Notes: generated from the letters alone by a model not told the origin. DNA of 64,000 nucleotides from Actinomycetales bacterium (GCA_012719445.1 JAAYAH010000140.1:1-64000), one strand, 5' to 3'. Numbered from the stretch's first letter, positions 31,997 through 40,844 are shown. Program-made: numbers and translations.

Positions 31997-33931
31997 ATGA
32001 GGGAGTGGCAGGACATCGTGCGGCTCGCCGGAGACGCGAGGCCTGTTTCTCCTGACCTCTCGCATCAGGATCTGAAGGCCGTCACGGCCCAGCTCCGTGA
32101 TCGGCACGCGAGGGGCGAGGGATCGGACCAGCTGATGTCGACCGCGTTGGTCGGCTTCGCGGAGGCCGTGCGGAGATCTGGCGGAGATCCGCCGGATGAG
32201 GGGAACCTGCGTACAGGGCTCGGGCTTCACGCGGGATACGGCGTGAGTGTCGACCCCGGCGAGGACACGAGCCTGTCACTGGCGTTGGGTGCCTTTCTTC
32301 TTGCCGTCTCCGGCAGCCACGTCCATATCGTCACGCCGGGTGAGGATCAGGCTCGGCACCGCGCAAAGAGACTTCGGCCGATTTTCGAGGTTCTCGGAGT
32401 CGACCAGGGAGTCGTGACGGATCATCTCCAGAGGGAGGAACGTTGCCGTTGTTATAGTGATAATGCCGTGATCGTCGGTGGTTACGAACAGTTCATAACG
32501 GACTATCTGCGAAACGCTCTTGCCAGGACTCCGCAGGAGTGCTGCCACATTGGGCGCCACGTGGCAGTCATCGACGAGGTGGACTCCATACTGATCGACC
32601 ATGGTTCTGAGGTGAGGAATCTCGAGAGGGGAAGAACACCGGGTTTCGTCACCGCAAGGATTCCTGTTCGAGACTACTTCTCGCTCTACGGGACGGTCGT
32701 CGGCCTGTCCTCGGTCGTCTGCCACGTCGAGGACGAACTTCGGCGGATCTACGGGCTGCGCGTGGTCGGCACCGGGTCGGGTGAACCCGGTCGCCGAGCA
32801 GGCGCGAACGCGGTGGTGTACCGGTCCGCAGTTGATCGCGACAGCGCCGTCGTTCGAGAGGTGCTGGATTGTCAGCGAAGGGGTCGGCCCGTGGTGATCG
32901 GTGCCTGGTCACCGGGTGGGGGTGCGTCGATCGTCGAGATGCTCGATCGAGGCGGTGTTTCGTACGACCTGCTGTCACCCGACCATCGGGAGAGGGCGGA
33001 AGCGGTCATGGAGGAGTGTGGGTCGCCGGGCACGGTGACAGTGATCGTCGATGCTGCTGGTCGTGGGTACTCGACGGCGACATCGACAGCCGGGGTAAGG
33101 GACGCTGGGGGTATACGCGTTCTCGGGGTGGGGAGAAGCGCATCCGCGCGCGCCGACGAGTGGCTCGCCGGTCTGGCTGTGCGAGGCGATGACGCCGGGG
33201 AGTCGACAGTCTTTCTGTCGATGGAGGACCCCGGTGCTCCTCCGCAGGCGGTTTCTGCGAGGCGGGTGTTCCGGAGCCGCGTGCCCACCGTCGAGGACGG
33301 GATGAGGGCACCGGCGGAGATCCTCGATGCCATGGATCGCACACGGCGTGAGCGCGAGGACGTGCAGAGTGTGGAACGGCTCCGGCTCTGGAGATTCGAC
33401 GAGGTGGAGCAGGCTCAGTGGAGATCCCGTCTGGAGAAGCGCCACGAGATCCTGCACTCGTCTGATCCGAGGTCCATGGTCATGCGACTCATGGAATCGG
33501 TGGCAGGGTATCTGATCGAATCGCACGAAGACGCCACACAACTCGTGCGTGCCATGGAGGAGCTGTATTCGCCGAGAGTCACCGCCGAGAACCTGGCCGA
33601 TCAGGCGGGCGGTGGTGATCCATCGATCGGGAGGGAACACAGGGTGGAGTTAGTGGTCGACGACCTGAAGGCGGCCTATGCGAGGCGTGAGAGGGAAGTC
33701 GGCGGAGCGGCGATGAGAGAGATGGAGCGGCGGGTACTCCTTCAGGTGATGGACGGCGCGTGGGAAGGCCATATGGCATGGTTGGACGATCTTCGGAGTG
33801 AGTTGTCGTTCACCAGTCCCGGGTCGGATGCGTTGTCGGAGTACAGGCGGCGGGCGGATCGACGTCTCGGCGATATGGAACGCGGTGTCTCACAGGACGT
33901 GCTGGGTTACCTCTTCAATCTAGAGGTGTGA
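31997..33931 (+). CDS. Degenerate SecA-like protein lacking PPXD, Walker A and motif VI
   Basis: A 644-residue SecA relative of unknown role. The ATG at 31997 is chosen for AAGGGA 9 bases upstream. Residues 20-200 align by eye with SecA NBD1: DLSHQDLKAVTAQLRDRHARG, HVHIVTPGEDQARHRAKRL, EVLGVDQGVV and the intact VIDEVDSILID (191-201). The Walker A GEGKT is replaced by GEDTS (88-92). The preprotein cross-linking domain (about 180 residues) is missing: position 201 runs into DYFSLYGTVVGL (226). NBD2 keeps AGRG (354-357) and LGVGRSASARAD, but motif VI arginines are gone (LAGLAVRGDD). The helical scaffold/HWD ends in EMERRVLLQVMDGAWEGHMAWLDDL and VLGYLFNLEV, almost the SecA1 end; the C-terminal zinc finger is absent. 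GC and codon use differ from the neighbours. Likely a pseudo-ATPase. Confidence 0.8.
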   Translation: MREWQDIVRLAGDARPVSPDLSHQDLKAVTAQLRDRHARGEGSDQLMSTALVGFAEAVRRSGGDPPDEGNLRTGLGLHAGYGVSVDPGEDTSLSLALGAFLLAVSGSHVHIVTPGEDQARHRAKRLRPIFEVLGVDQGVVTDHLQREERCRCYSDNAVIVGGYEQFITDYLRNALARTPQECCHIGRHVAVIDEVDSILIDHGSEVRNLERGRTPGFVTARIPVRDYFSLYGTVVGLSSVVCHVEDELRRIYGLRVVGTGSGEPGRRAGANAVVYRSAVDRDSAVVREVLDCQRRGRPVVIGAWSPGGGASIVEMLDRGGVSYDLLSPDHRERAEAVMEECGSPGTVTVIVDAAGRGYSTATSTAGVRDAGGIRVLGVGRSASARADEWLAGLAVRGDDAGESTVFLSMEDPGAPPQAVSARRVFRSRVPTVEDGMRAPAEILDAMDRTRREREDVQSVERLRLWRFDEVEQAQWRSRLEKRHEILHSSDPRSMVMRLMESVAGYLIESHEDATQLVRAMEELYSPRVTAENLADQAGGGDPSIGREHRVELVVDDLKAAYARREREVGGAAMREMERRVLLQVMDGAWEGHMAWLDDLRSELSFTSPGSDALSEYRRRADRRLGDMERGVSQDVLGYLFNLEV

Positions 33932-33973
33932 TCTGTCGGGTTCCGGATGCGATGTTCATCCGGTGGCAGCAGA

Positions 33974-33999
33974 CGATCACGGATCCGCTACCGTGATCG
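33974..33999. promoter_or_regulatory. Dyad over the acyP leaderless -10
   Basis: Arms CGATCACGG (33974-33982) and CCGTGATCG (33991-33999) are perfectly complementary with 8 bases between. The -10-like TACCGT (33989-33994) is followed by 6 bases to the GTG at 34001. It may be an operator over a leaderless promoter, or the terminator hairpin of the SecA-like gene. Confidence 0.4.
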
Positions 34000-34000
34000 G

Positions 34001-34405
34001 GTGAGTGCTGCGGCCGGTGGCGATCCTCCCGGGGACTGTCTTCCCGGGGACGACGGCCCTCCCGGAGCCGGGGGAGCCGGGCCCGGTGACCCCACCGTCG
34101 TCCGGCTCACCGTCTGGGTCCGCGGCCGGGTGCAGGGCGTCGGGTTCCGCTGGTGGACCCGGTCCCGGGCACTGGAGCTGGGGCTCACCGGGACGGCGAC
34201 CAACCTCGACGACGGCCGGGTCGAGGTCGTGGCCGAGGGGCCCCGGACCGCGGGCGAGCGGCTCCTGGTCCTGCTCAGCGAGGAGCAGACCTCGATCCCG
34301 CCGCCCGGCGCACCGCGGTCCTGGTACCCGAGACCCGGACGGGTCGCCGGGGTGACCTACCGATGGTCGACCGCGCGGGGGATCTCCGGGTTCGTGGAGC
34401 ACTGA
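34001..34405 (+). CDS. acyP: Acylphosphatase
   Basis: A 134-residue acylphosphatase, longer at the N-terminus than the usual about 95. The catalytic pieces are present: [31 protein letters not shown] with the active-site Arg, and [16 protein letters not shown] with the Asn. The first 30 residues (Gly/Pro/Asp-rich) precede the domain. The GTG at 34001 is favoured because a -10 lies 6 bases before it; there is no ribosome site. Its position just before smc matches M. tuberculosis acyP-smc. Confidence 0.9.
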   Translation: MSAAAGGDPPGDCLPGDDGPPGAGGAGPGDPTVVRLTVWVRGRVQGVGFRWWTRSRALELGLTGTATNLDDGRVEVVAEGPRTAGERLLVLLSEEQTSIPPPGAPRSWYPRPGRVAGVTYRWSTARGISGFVEH

Positions 34406-34627
34406 CCCCGGTCGCCGCCGGGACGCGCCTCGGTCGCTCCGGGGGGCACGCGGTCGCACGGCGATGCATCGGCAGGGGCCGGCACCGGCGAGGCGGTACT
34501 GTTGACGGGCCCTTTCCCGCCGTCACCGGCCGGCGCGCCTCGGACGTGACACCGGGTGGCGTGCGAGGACGCCGCGACCAGCCGCGTCACCGAAGCCACA
34601 ACTCGCCCGGCGAGGAGTTCGCGTTCC

Positions 34628-37600
34628 GTGCACCTGAAGAGCCTGACCATGAGGGGCTTCAAGTCGTTCGCCTCGGCGACGACGCTGCGTCTCGAACCCG
34701 GCATCACGTGCGTGGTCGGCCCGAACGGCTCCGGCAAGTCGAACGTCGTCGACGCGCTGGCCTGGGTGATGGGGGAGCAGGGGGCCAAGAGCCTGCGCGG
34801 CGGCAAGATGGAGGACGTCATCTTCGCCGGCACGGCGGGACGGCCGCCGCTGGGCAGGGCCCAGGTCTCACTGACCATCGACAACACCGACGGCGCCCTG
34901 CCGATCGACTACTCCGAGGTCACCATCTCGCGGACGATGTTCCGCTCCGGCGGGTCCGAGTACGCGATCAACGGGACGGCCTGCCGGCTCCTCGACATCC
35001 AGGAGCTGCTCTCCGACTCCGGCATCGGCCGGGAGATGCACGTCATCGTCGGGCAGGGCCAGCTCGACGCCGTCCTGCACGCCTCTCCCGAGGACCGGCG
35101 GGGGTTCATCGAGGAGGCCGCCGGCGTCCTCAAGCACCGCAAGCGCAAGGAGAAGGCGCTCCGCAAGCTCGACGCGATGCAGGCCAACCTCACCCGGCTC
35201 GCCGACCTCACCGCCGAGATCCGGCGCCAGCTCAAGCCCCTCGGCCGCCAGGCGCAGGTCGCCCGGCGGGCCCAGGTCATCCAGGCCGATCTGCGCGACG
35301 CCAAGGCCCGGCTGCTCGCCGACGATCTCGCCCAGCTCACGGCGACGCTGGAGGCCGAGATCGCCGACGAGACCGCGTTGCGGGCCCGGCGGGACGAGGT
35401 CGAGCGGGAGCTGACCGAGGCGCGGAGCGCGCTCGCCGAGGTCGAGGAGGCCGCGGCCGAGGCAGCACCACGGCTGGCCACGGCGCAGGAGACCTGGTAC
35501 CGGCTCTCCGGTCTCCGGGAGCGCCTCCGCGGCACGGTCGGTCTCGCCGCCGACCGGCAGCGATTGCTGGCCGAGGCGGCGTCGGAGTCGGAGCGGGCTC
35601 CCGGCCGCGACCCGCAGGAGCTGATGGCCCAGGCGGCCGCCGTCCGGGAGCAGGAGGCCGAGCTCGCCGTCGACGTCGAGACGGCGCGGGCGGTGCTGGA
35701 GACCGCGGTCGAGGCCCGGCACGAGGCGGAGGCCGCCGAGGCAGCGGAGGAGCGACGGCTGGCGGCCCTGATCCGGGCCGCGGCGGACCACCGTGAGGGT
35801 CTCGCCCGCCTCGCCGGCAAGGTCGCGGCACGGCGCAGCCGGGTGGAGGCCGTCCAGGAGGAGACCGCCCGGCTGGCCAGGGCAACCGAGGAGGCCGAGC
35901 AGCGCGCCGAGGCGGCCAGGGGGGAGTTCGCGGCGCTGGAGACCCAGGTGGTGGGTGCCGAGGCCGGCGAGGAGGGGCTGGACGCCGAGCACGAGAAGGC
36001 GTGCGCCGCGCTGGACGGCGCGGAGCAGGAGGTCGAGCGGCTGGTCGCCACCGAGCGCGAGGCCGAGGGCGACCGGGCCACCTGGACGGCCCGGCGTGAG
36101 GCCCTGGAGCTGGGGCTGCGGCGCAAGGACGGCGCGGGGACGCTGCTCGCCGCGAGCGACCGGCTGTCCGGGATCCTCGGCTCCGTCGCGGCCCTGCTCG
36201 ACGTGGAGCCCGGATACGAGAACGCGGTCGCGGCCGCCCTCGGGGTCGCAGCCGACGCCGTGGTGACCGCGACGTCGGAGGACGCGGCGGCCGCGCTGCG
36301 GCTGCTCAGGGACGAGGACGGCGGCCGGGCCACCCTGCTCGTCGCCGACGGGTTCCGGACGGCGACGGCACCGGGGGAGGGCCCGTCCGGGACCCGGCCG
36401 AGGCTGCCGGCCGGTGCCCGCAGGGCGCGGGACCTGGTCCGGGTGCCGGAGGCGCTCGGCCCGGCGCTCGACACGCTGCTGGCCGGGGCGGTCGTGGTCA
36501 CCGACGCCGCGTCGGCGAGGCAGCTCCTCACCGACGACCCGAGGGCGACCGCGGTGACCTTCGAGGGCGACGTGGTCTCCTCGGGCCTGGTGCAGGGCGG
36601 GTCGCCGTCGGCGCCGTCGCTGATCGAGGTCCAGGCGGCGGTCGAGGAGGCGGCCGAGCGCATCGCCGAGGCCACCCGGCGCGGGGAGCAGACACGGTTC
36701 GCCCTCCAGACCGCGCGCGCCCGGCACGCGGACGCCGCCGAGCGGGTCGAGGTGGCGCTGGACCGGCTGCACGAGTCCGACGCACGGCTCGCAGCGGTCG
36801 CGGAGCAGCTCGGGCAGCTCGGCGCGGCCATGCGCGCGGCCAGGAGCGAGGCGGAGCGGAACCGGACCTCCCTCGCGGCCAAGGAACGCTCCCTGGTGGA
36901 GGACCGCGAGGCGCTGGCCGAGCTGGAGGCACGGCTCGAGGTGGCCCGCAGCGCGCCGGAGGAGGAGGAACCCTCGACCGAGGAGCGGGACCGGCTCGCC
37001 GGCATCGCCGCCTCGACGAGGGCGATCGAGCTGGACGCCCGGCTGGCACTGCGCACCGCGGAGGAGCGGGCGCGCGCGCTCGCCGGCCGCGCCGAGCAGT
37101 TGGAGCGGGCCGCCGCAGCCGAGTGCGAGGCGCGGGCGAGGGCGGAGGCCCGCGAGGAGCGGCGCCGCCGGCAGGCCGAGACCGCGCGGGCCGTGCTGGC
37201 CGGGGCCGAGTACGCCCTCGACCTGCTGGAGCGGTCGCTGCTGCTGGCCGACGAGCTGCGGCTGGCCGCCGAGGTCGAGCGCAGGACGAGGGAGCACGAG
37301 CTGGCCGTCGTCCGGGAACGGGTGCAGACCCTTGCCGAGGAGCAGGCCCGGCTGGTCGACTCCGTGCACCGGGACGAGGTCGCCCGCACCGAGCAACGCC
37401 TCCGCATCGAGGCCATGCGGCAGCGGAGCGTCGAGGAGCTGGGGCTGGACCCCGACGTCCTGGTCGAGGAGTACGGGCCGCACCAGCTCGTCCCGCCCAG
37501 CCCGCCCGCCCAGGGCGAGACCGCCGAGCCGAAGCCCGCCGTCCCCTACGTGCGGGAGCAGCAGGAGAAGCGGCTGCGCTCGGTGGAGCGCGCGCTCGTC

Positions 37601-38212
37601 CAGTTGGGCAGGGTCAACCCGTTGGCGCTGGAGGAGTTCGCGGCGCTGGAGGAACGACACAAGTTCCTCACCGAGCAGCTGGACGACCTGAAGAACTCCC
37701 GTCGCGACCTGCTCGACATCGTCCGCGAGGTCGACGAGCGCGTCGAGCGGGTGTTCACCGAGGCGTACGCGGACACGGCCCGGGAGTTCGAGCACGTATT
37801 CGCCCGGCTCTTCCCCGGCGGGGAGGGGAAGCTGGTCCTCACCGACCCGGAGGACATGCTGACCACCGGGATCGACGTCGAGGCCCGCCCGGCGGGCAAG
37901 AAGGTGAAGCGGCTGTCCCTGCTCTCCGGCGGGGAGCGGTCGCTGACGTCCGTCGCCTTCCTGGTTGCGATCTTCAAGGCGAGGCCGAGTCCGTTCTACG
38001 TCCTCGACGAGGTCGAGGCGGCTCTCGACGACACGAACCTCGGCAGGCTGATCATGATCTTCGAGGAGCTCCGGGAGTCCTCCCAGCTCATCGTGATCAC
38101 ACACCAGAAGCGGACCATGGAGGTCGCCGACGCCCTCTACGGGGTGACCATGCGAGGGGACGGGGTCACCACCGTGGTCAGCCAGCGGTTACGCGAGGAC
38201 CAGCCCGCCTGA
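34628..38212 (+). CDS. smc: Chromosome segregation protein SMC
   Basis: Condensin ATPase of 1194 residues, GTG start with GAGGAG 10 bases upstream. The N-terminal head has Walker A VVGPNGSGKSNVVDAL. Two long coiled coils (about 170-500 and 650-990) flank a hinge (about 505-660, SDRLSGILGSVAALLDVEPGYENAVAAALGV). The C-terminal head has the signature LLSGGERSLTSVAFL and Walker B SPFYVLDEVEAALDDTN, ending QRLREDQ. No scpA/scpB is in the window. A terminator hairpin follows after about 80 bases. Confidence 0.97.
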   Translation: MHLKSLTMRGFKSFASATTLRLEPGITCVVGPNGSGKSNVVDALAWVMGEQGAKSLRGGKMEDVIFAGTAGRPPLGRAQVSLTIDNTDGALPIDYSEVTISRTMFRSGGSEYAINGTACRLLDIQELLSDSGIGREMHVIVGQGQLDAVLHASPEDRRGFIEEAAGVLKHRKRKEKALRKLDAMQANLTRLADLTAEIRRQLKPLGRQAQVARRAQVIQADLRDAKARLLADDLAQLTATLEAEIADETALRARRDEVERELTEARSALAEVEEAAAEAAPRLATAQETWYRLSGLRERLRGTVGLAADRQRLLAEAASESERAPGRDPQELMAQAAAVREQEAELAVDVETARAVLETAVEARHEAEAAEAAEERRLAALIRAAADHREGLARLAGKVAARRSRVEAVQEETARLARATEEAEQRAEAARGEFAALETQVVGAEAGEEGLDAEHEKACAALDGAEQEVERLVATEREAEGDRATWTARREALELGLRRKDGAGTLLAASDRLSGILGSVAALLDVEPGYENAVAAALGVAADAVVTATSEDAAAALRLLRDEDGGRATLLVADGFRTATAPGEGPSGTRPRLPAGARRARDLVRVPEALGPALDTLLAGAVVVTDAASARQLLTDDPRATAVTFEGDVVSSGLVQGGSPSAPSLIEVQAAVEEAAERIAEATRRGEQTRFALQTARARHADAAERVEVALDRLHESDARLAAVAEQLGQLGAAMRAARSEAERNRTSLAAKERSLVEDREALAELEARLEVARSAPEEEEPSTEERDRLAGIAASTRAIELDARLALRTAEERARALAGRAEQLERAAAAECEARARAEAREERRRRQAETARAVLAGAEYALDLLERSLLLADELRLAAEVERRTREHELAVVRERVQTLAEEQARLVDSVHRDEVARTEQRLRIEAMRQRSVEELGLDPDVLVEEYGPHQLVPPSPPAQGETAEPKPAVPYVREQQEKRLRSVERALVQLGRVNPLALEEFAALEERHKFLTEQLDDLKNSRRDLLDIVREVDERVERVFTEAYADTAREFEHVFARLFPGGEGKLVLTDPEDMLTTGIDVEARPAGKKVKRLSLLSGGERSLTSVAFLVAIFKARPSPFYVLDEVEAALDDTNLGRLIMIFEELRESSQLIVITHQKRTMEVADALYGVTMRGDGVTTVVSQRLREDQPA

Positions 38213-38293
38213 CGGTCCACAGGGGCATCGGGCCGATCCCGGGGATCACTCGTCGTCGGCCGCGAGCCTCCCGCCGTCCATCCGCTCCCGGGG

Positions 38294-38327
38294 GACGGGT
38301 TCCGCTCCGAGCGGCCCGTCGGGTTTT
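38294..38327 (+). terminator. Intrinsic terminator after smc
   Basis: The stem pairs GACGGG (38294-38299) with CCCGTC (38315-38320) and CCGCT (38302-38306) with AGCGG (38310-38314) around CCG, with a 2-base bulge. It is followed by GGGTTTTG, a short T-tract. This is the most terminator-like hairpin of the window. Confidence 0.7.
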
Positions 38328-38359
38328 GCGTAGCGCCGCTGATGGGGCACGGTAGGGGG

Positions 38360-38920
38360 GTGAGTTCCGTGTTCGTCGGTCTTCTGTTCAGTACCTTGAT
38401 CGCTATCGCCGTCGTCGGGGTGGTCGCCTGGCCCCATCTGCGCCAGGGCGCGACCCTGCTCACCCCGGAGGGCGAGCAGCGCACCCGCGAGGTCGTCGGT
38501 CGTGTCAAGGAGACCTCGTCGCGGATCTTCGACAGGTTCGGGGGCTCGATCAGCGCCGCGAGGAGCCGGGTGGGCTCGGCCCGTTCCGGACAGCAGGCGG
38601 GAGGGCTGCGGGACGCCGAGCCGTCATCGTTCCCCGACAACCGCCCCGGACCCGACGACCGCCCCGGACCCGGCGACCGTCGCGGATCCGGCGACCACCC
38701 CGGCGCGGCCGGTCCCGCAGGGTCGTGGCGGAACGACCGCGAGGGTTCTCCGCGGGCGGGCGGCATGGACTCGTCGCCGTGGGCGGAGGAGCCCGATTCG
38801 GCGTGGGCGGGGGAGCCGGAGCCCTCGGGCGAGGGGCCCGGTGCCGAGCACCGTGGCTCGGCCCGGCGGAGCCCCGCGGCCGGGGACGACCCCAGCCACG
38901 CCCGGCGCGGGAGTCGCTGA
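38360..38920 (+). CDS. Membrane-anchored disordered protein between smc and ftsY
   Basis: A 186-residue protein with one N-terminal membrane span (VFVGLLFSTLIAIAVVGVVAW, residues about 4-24), a short charged helix (TPEGEQRTREVVGRVKETSSRIFDRFG) and a long Gly/Pro/Asp/Ser-rich tail. The GTG at 38360 has AGGGGG directly before it. The function is unknown. The tail DNA has near-repeats of CCCGGACCCGACGACCG (38650-38680). Codon bias and the helix make it a likely gene. It lies between a segregation gene and the SRP receptor, both of which act near the membrane. Confidence 0.65.
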   Translation: MSSVFVGLLFSTLIAIAVVGVVAWPHLRQGATLLTPEGEQRTREVVGRVKETSSRIFDRFGGSISAARSRVGSARSGQQAGGLRDAEPSSFPDNRPGPDDRPGPGDRRGSGDHPGAAGPAGSWRNDREGSPRAGGMDSSPWAEEPDSAWAGEPEPSGEGPGAEHRGSARRSPAAGDDPSHARRGSR

Positions 38921-39034
38921 GTCCGCGCCGGTGGGTCCGGTGGCGTCACGACACCCCTGAGCAGCACGCACCACTGAGCAGCACGAGCCCGGGTCGTCAG
39001 CGGGCCGCGCCCGTCCGGTCGGAGAGGTGTCCTG

Positions 39035-40246
39035 GTGGATCTGGTTCAGCTCGTCCTCGTCCTGGTGGCCGTCCTGGCCGTGCTCGGCGGGGGGATCGCT
39101 CTGGTCGCGCGGCGTCGTCCGCCGCGGGTCCCGTCGCCGGACACCGCGCCGCCCGCACCCGGCGTCGACCACGCCCCGGGAGTCGGGGACGACGCCGAGG
39201 AGCCGACGGACGCTCCGGTCCGTCGGGCGGAGGCCGTTCCGCTGCCCGAGACCCTGCCGGAGGTCCCGGCCGGGGCCGAGCCGGATCTCGCGGCGGAGCC
39301 GGCACCAGCGGTCGAGCGGCCTGCCCCGGTCCAGGGGCGGATGGTCCGGCTGCGGGCCAGACTGGCCCGGTCCAACTCCACCCTGGGACAGGGGCTCCTG
39401 TCGCTGCTCTCGCGGGACCGCCTGGACGAGGGCACCTGGGAGGAGGTCGAGGAGACGCTGCTGCTCGCGGACGTGGGGGTCGGCCCGACGACCGAGCTGC
39501 TCGACCGGTTGCGGGACCGGGTCGCCGTCCTGGGTGCCCGGCAGCCGGCCGAGGTCCGGGCCATGCTCCGCGAGGAGCTGCTGACGCTCGTCGACGCGGG
39601 TCTGGAGCGTTCCCTGGCCGTCGACCGGCACGCGGAGCGCCCCGCCGTGGTGCTCATGGTCGGGGTGAACGGCTCCGGCAAGACCACGACCGCGGGGAAG
39701 CTGGCCCGGGTCCTCGTGGCGGCGGACAAGGACGTCGTACTCGCGGCGGCCGACACCTTCCGGGCAGCCGCCGCCGACCAGCTCCGCACCTGGGGGGACC
39801 AGGTGGGGGTGCCGACCGTGCGCAGCGAGCGGGAGGGCGCCGACCCGGCGTCGGTCGCCTTCGAGGCGGTGCGGTTCGGCATCGAGCAGGAGGCGGACGT
39901 CGTGCTCGTGGACACGGCGGGCCGACTGCAGAACAAGGTCGGGCTGATGGACGAGCTCGGCAAGGTCAAGCGGGTGGTCGAGCGGCACGGGCCGGTCGAC
40001 GAGGTGCTCCTCGTGCTCGACGCGACAACCGGTCAGAACGGCATGCAGCAGGCGCGGGTCTTCGCCGAGGTGGTCGACGTCACCGGGATCGTGCTCACCA
40101 AGCTCGACGGGACGGCCAAGGGCGGCATCGTCGTCGCCGTCCAGCGCGAGCTCGGGGTCCCGGTGAAGCTAGTCGGCCTCGGCGAGGGACCGGACGACCT
40201 CGCCCCCTTCGAGCCGGAGACCTTCGTGGACGCCCTGCTCGACTGA
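39035..40246 (+). CDS. ftsY: Signal recognition particle receptor FtsY
   Basis: SRP receptor GTPase, 403 residues, GTG start. One N-terminal membrane helix (VLVLVAVLAVLGGGIALVARR) and an acidic/Pro linker of about 70 residues precede the NG domain. G1 is GVNGSGKTTTAGKLA, then DTFRAAAADQL, DTAGRLQNKVGLMDEL and TKLDGTAKGG. It works with Ffh (45942) in co-translational targeting. The last 78 bases overlap a minus-strand gene, and a 19-base tandem repeat starts inside its last codons. Confidence 0.96.
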   Translation: MDLVQLVLVLVAVLAVLGGGIALVARRRPPRVPSPDTAPPAPGVDHAPGVGDDAEEPTDAPVRRAEAVPLPETLPEVPAGAEPDLAAEPAPAVERPAPVQGRMVRLRARLARSNSTLGQGLLSLLSRDRLDEGTWEEVEETLLLADVGVGPTTELLDRLRDRVAVLGARQPAEVRAMLREELLTLVDAGLERSLAVDRHAERPAVVLMVGVNGSGKTTTAGKLARVLVAADKDVVLAAADTFRAAAADQLRTWGDQVGVPTVRSEREGADPASVAFEAVRFGIEQEADVVLVDTAGRLQNKVGLMDELGKVKRVVERHGPVDEVLLVLDATTGQNGMQQARVFAEVVDVTGIVLTKLDGTAKGGIVVAVQRELGVPVKLVGLGEGPDDLAPFEPETFVDALLD

Positions 40247-40828
40247 AGGCGCCCCGCTCGACTGAAGGCGCCCCGCTCGGTAGAAGGCACCCCGCTCGGT
40301 AGAAGGCACCCCACTCGGCAGGAGGGGTGTCGCCGGGCCGACGCCGTTCCAGAAGGCCGGGTTGCGGGGGATGTCCTCTCCTGCCTGGTCGATGCGCCGG
40401 GCGTACACCCTGGCCTGATCGACGTAGCGGTGGTGGAGGTCCTCGGCCTGCTGGCGGAGGGCGGAGACGATGTCGAGGGCCGCGCGGGCGGCCACGAGAT
40501 CGGGGTTGGTCCAGTACTCCGGTTCGTTCACCAGGTCCGGTCGGATCGGTGAGGTCGGGTCGAGCGGTGGTGGCGCCGACCAGACCCGGGTGGCTCGTTC
40601 GACGGGGGTGTCCAGGGCCGCGAGGTCGTCGGCGGCTGCTGCCTGGCGGGCGTTCAGTTCGGCGAGGGCGACGCCAAGGTCCTCCTCCAGGCGGGTCGTC
40701 TCGGCCTGGAACGCCGCGAGTTCGTCCGCCCAGGCGTAGAGCACCCGTCCGGTGGCGACGACGTCTCCCGGGGTGGGGTCCCAGCCCAGGTTCGGCAGGT
40801 GCCGGGCAGTGCTGACGACCGTGCTCAC
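40169..40828 (-). CDS. Alpha-helical hypothetical protein, second gene of the EspC-like pair
   Basis: A 219-residue protein from the GTG at 40828 (GGGAGG 7 bases upstream), 16 bases after the EspC-like gene. It is mostly helical: TARHLPNLGWDPTPGDVVATGRVLYAWADELAAFQAETTRLEEDLGVALAELNARQAAAADDLAALDTPV, then a second helical hairpin around LVAARAALDIVSALRQQAEDL. The length and helix-rich form suit a type VII secretion partner, but no WXG motif or YxxxD signal is certain. Its 3' end crosses the 19-base tandem repeats and 78 bases of antisense ftsY, so the real stop may be elsewhere. No ESX machinery is in the window. Confidence 0.6.
   Translation of the reverse strand: MSTVVSTARHLPNLGWDPTPGDVVATGRVLYAWADELAAFQAETTRLEEDLGVALAELNARQAAAADDLAALDTPVERATRVWSAPPPLDPTSPIRPDLVNEPEYWTNPDLVAARAALDIVSALRQQAEDLHHRYVDQARVYARRIDQAGEDIPRNPAFWNGVGPATPLLPSGVPSTERGAFYRAGRLQSSGAPSVEQGVHEGLRLEGGEVVRSLAEAD
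40241..40316. repeat. Four 19-bp tandem repeats at the ftsY stop
   Basis: Units at 40241-40259, 40260-40278, 40279-40297 and 40298-40316. The first two are identical (GACTGAAGGCGCCCCGCTC) and the last two differ at 2-4 positions. The first copy contains the last Asp codon and stop of ftsY. The same bases encode residues of the opposing gene. Confidence 0.85.
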
Positions 40829-40844
40829 TGCCGGTCCTCCCACC

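Noticed and set aside
31205-33973. Transposon or phage origin of the SecA-like insert
   Set aside because: No terminal inverted repeats, direct repeats, transposase, integrase or tRNA attachment site is visible at either side.
34868-38104. A 1078-residue minus-strand frame over smc
   Set aside because: Antisense to SMC; Leu/Gly/Arg/Asp-rich without domains, a typical shadow of coiled-coil codons.
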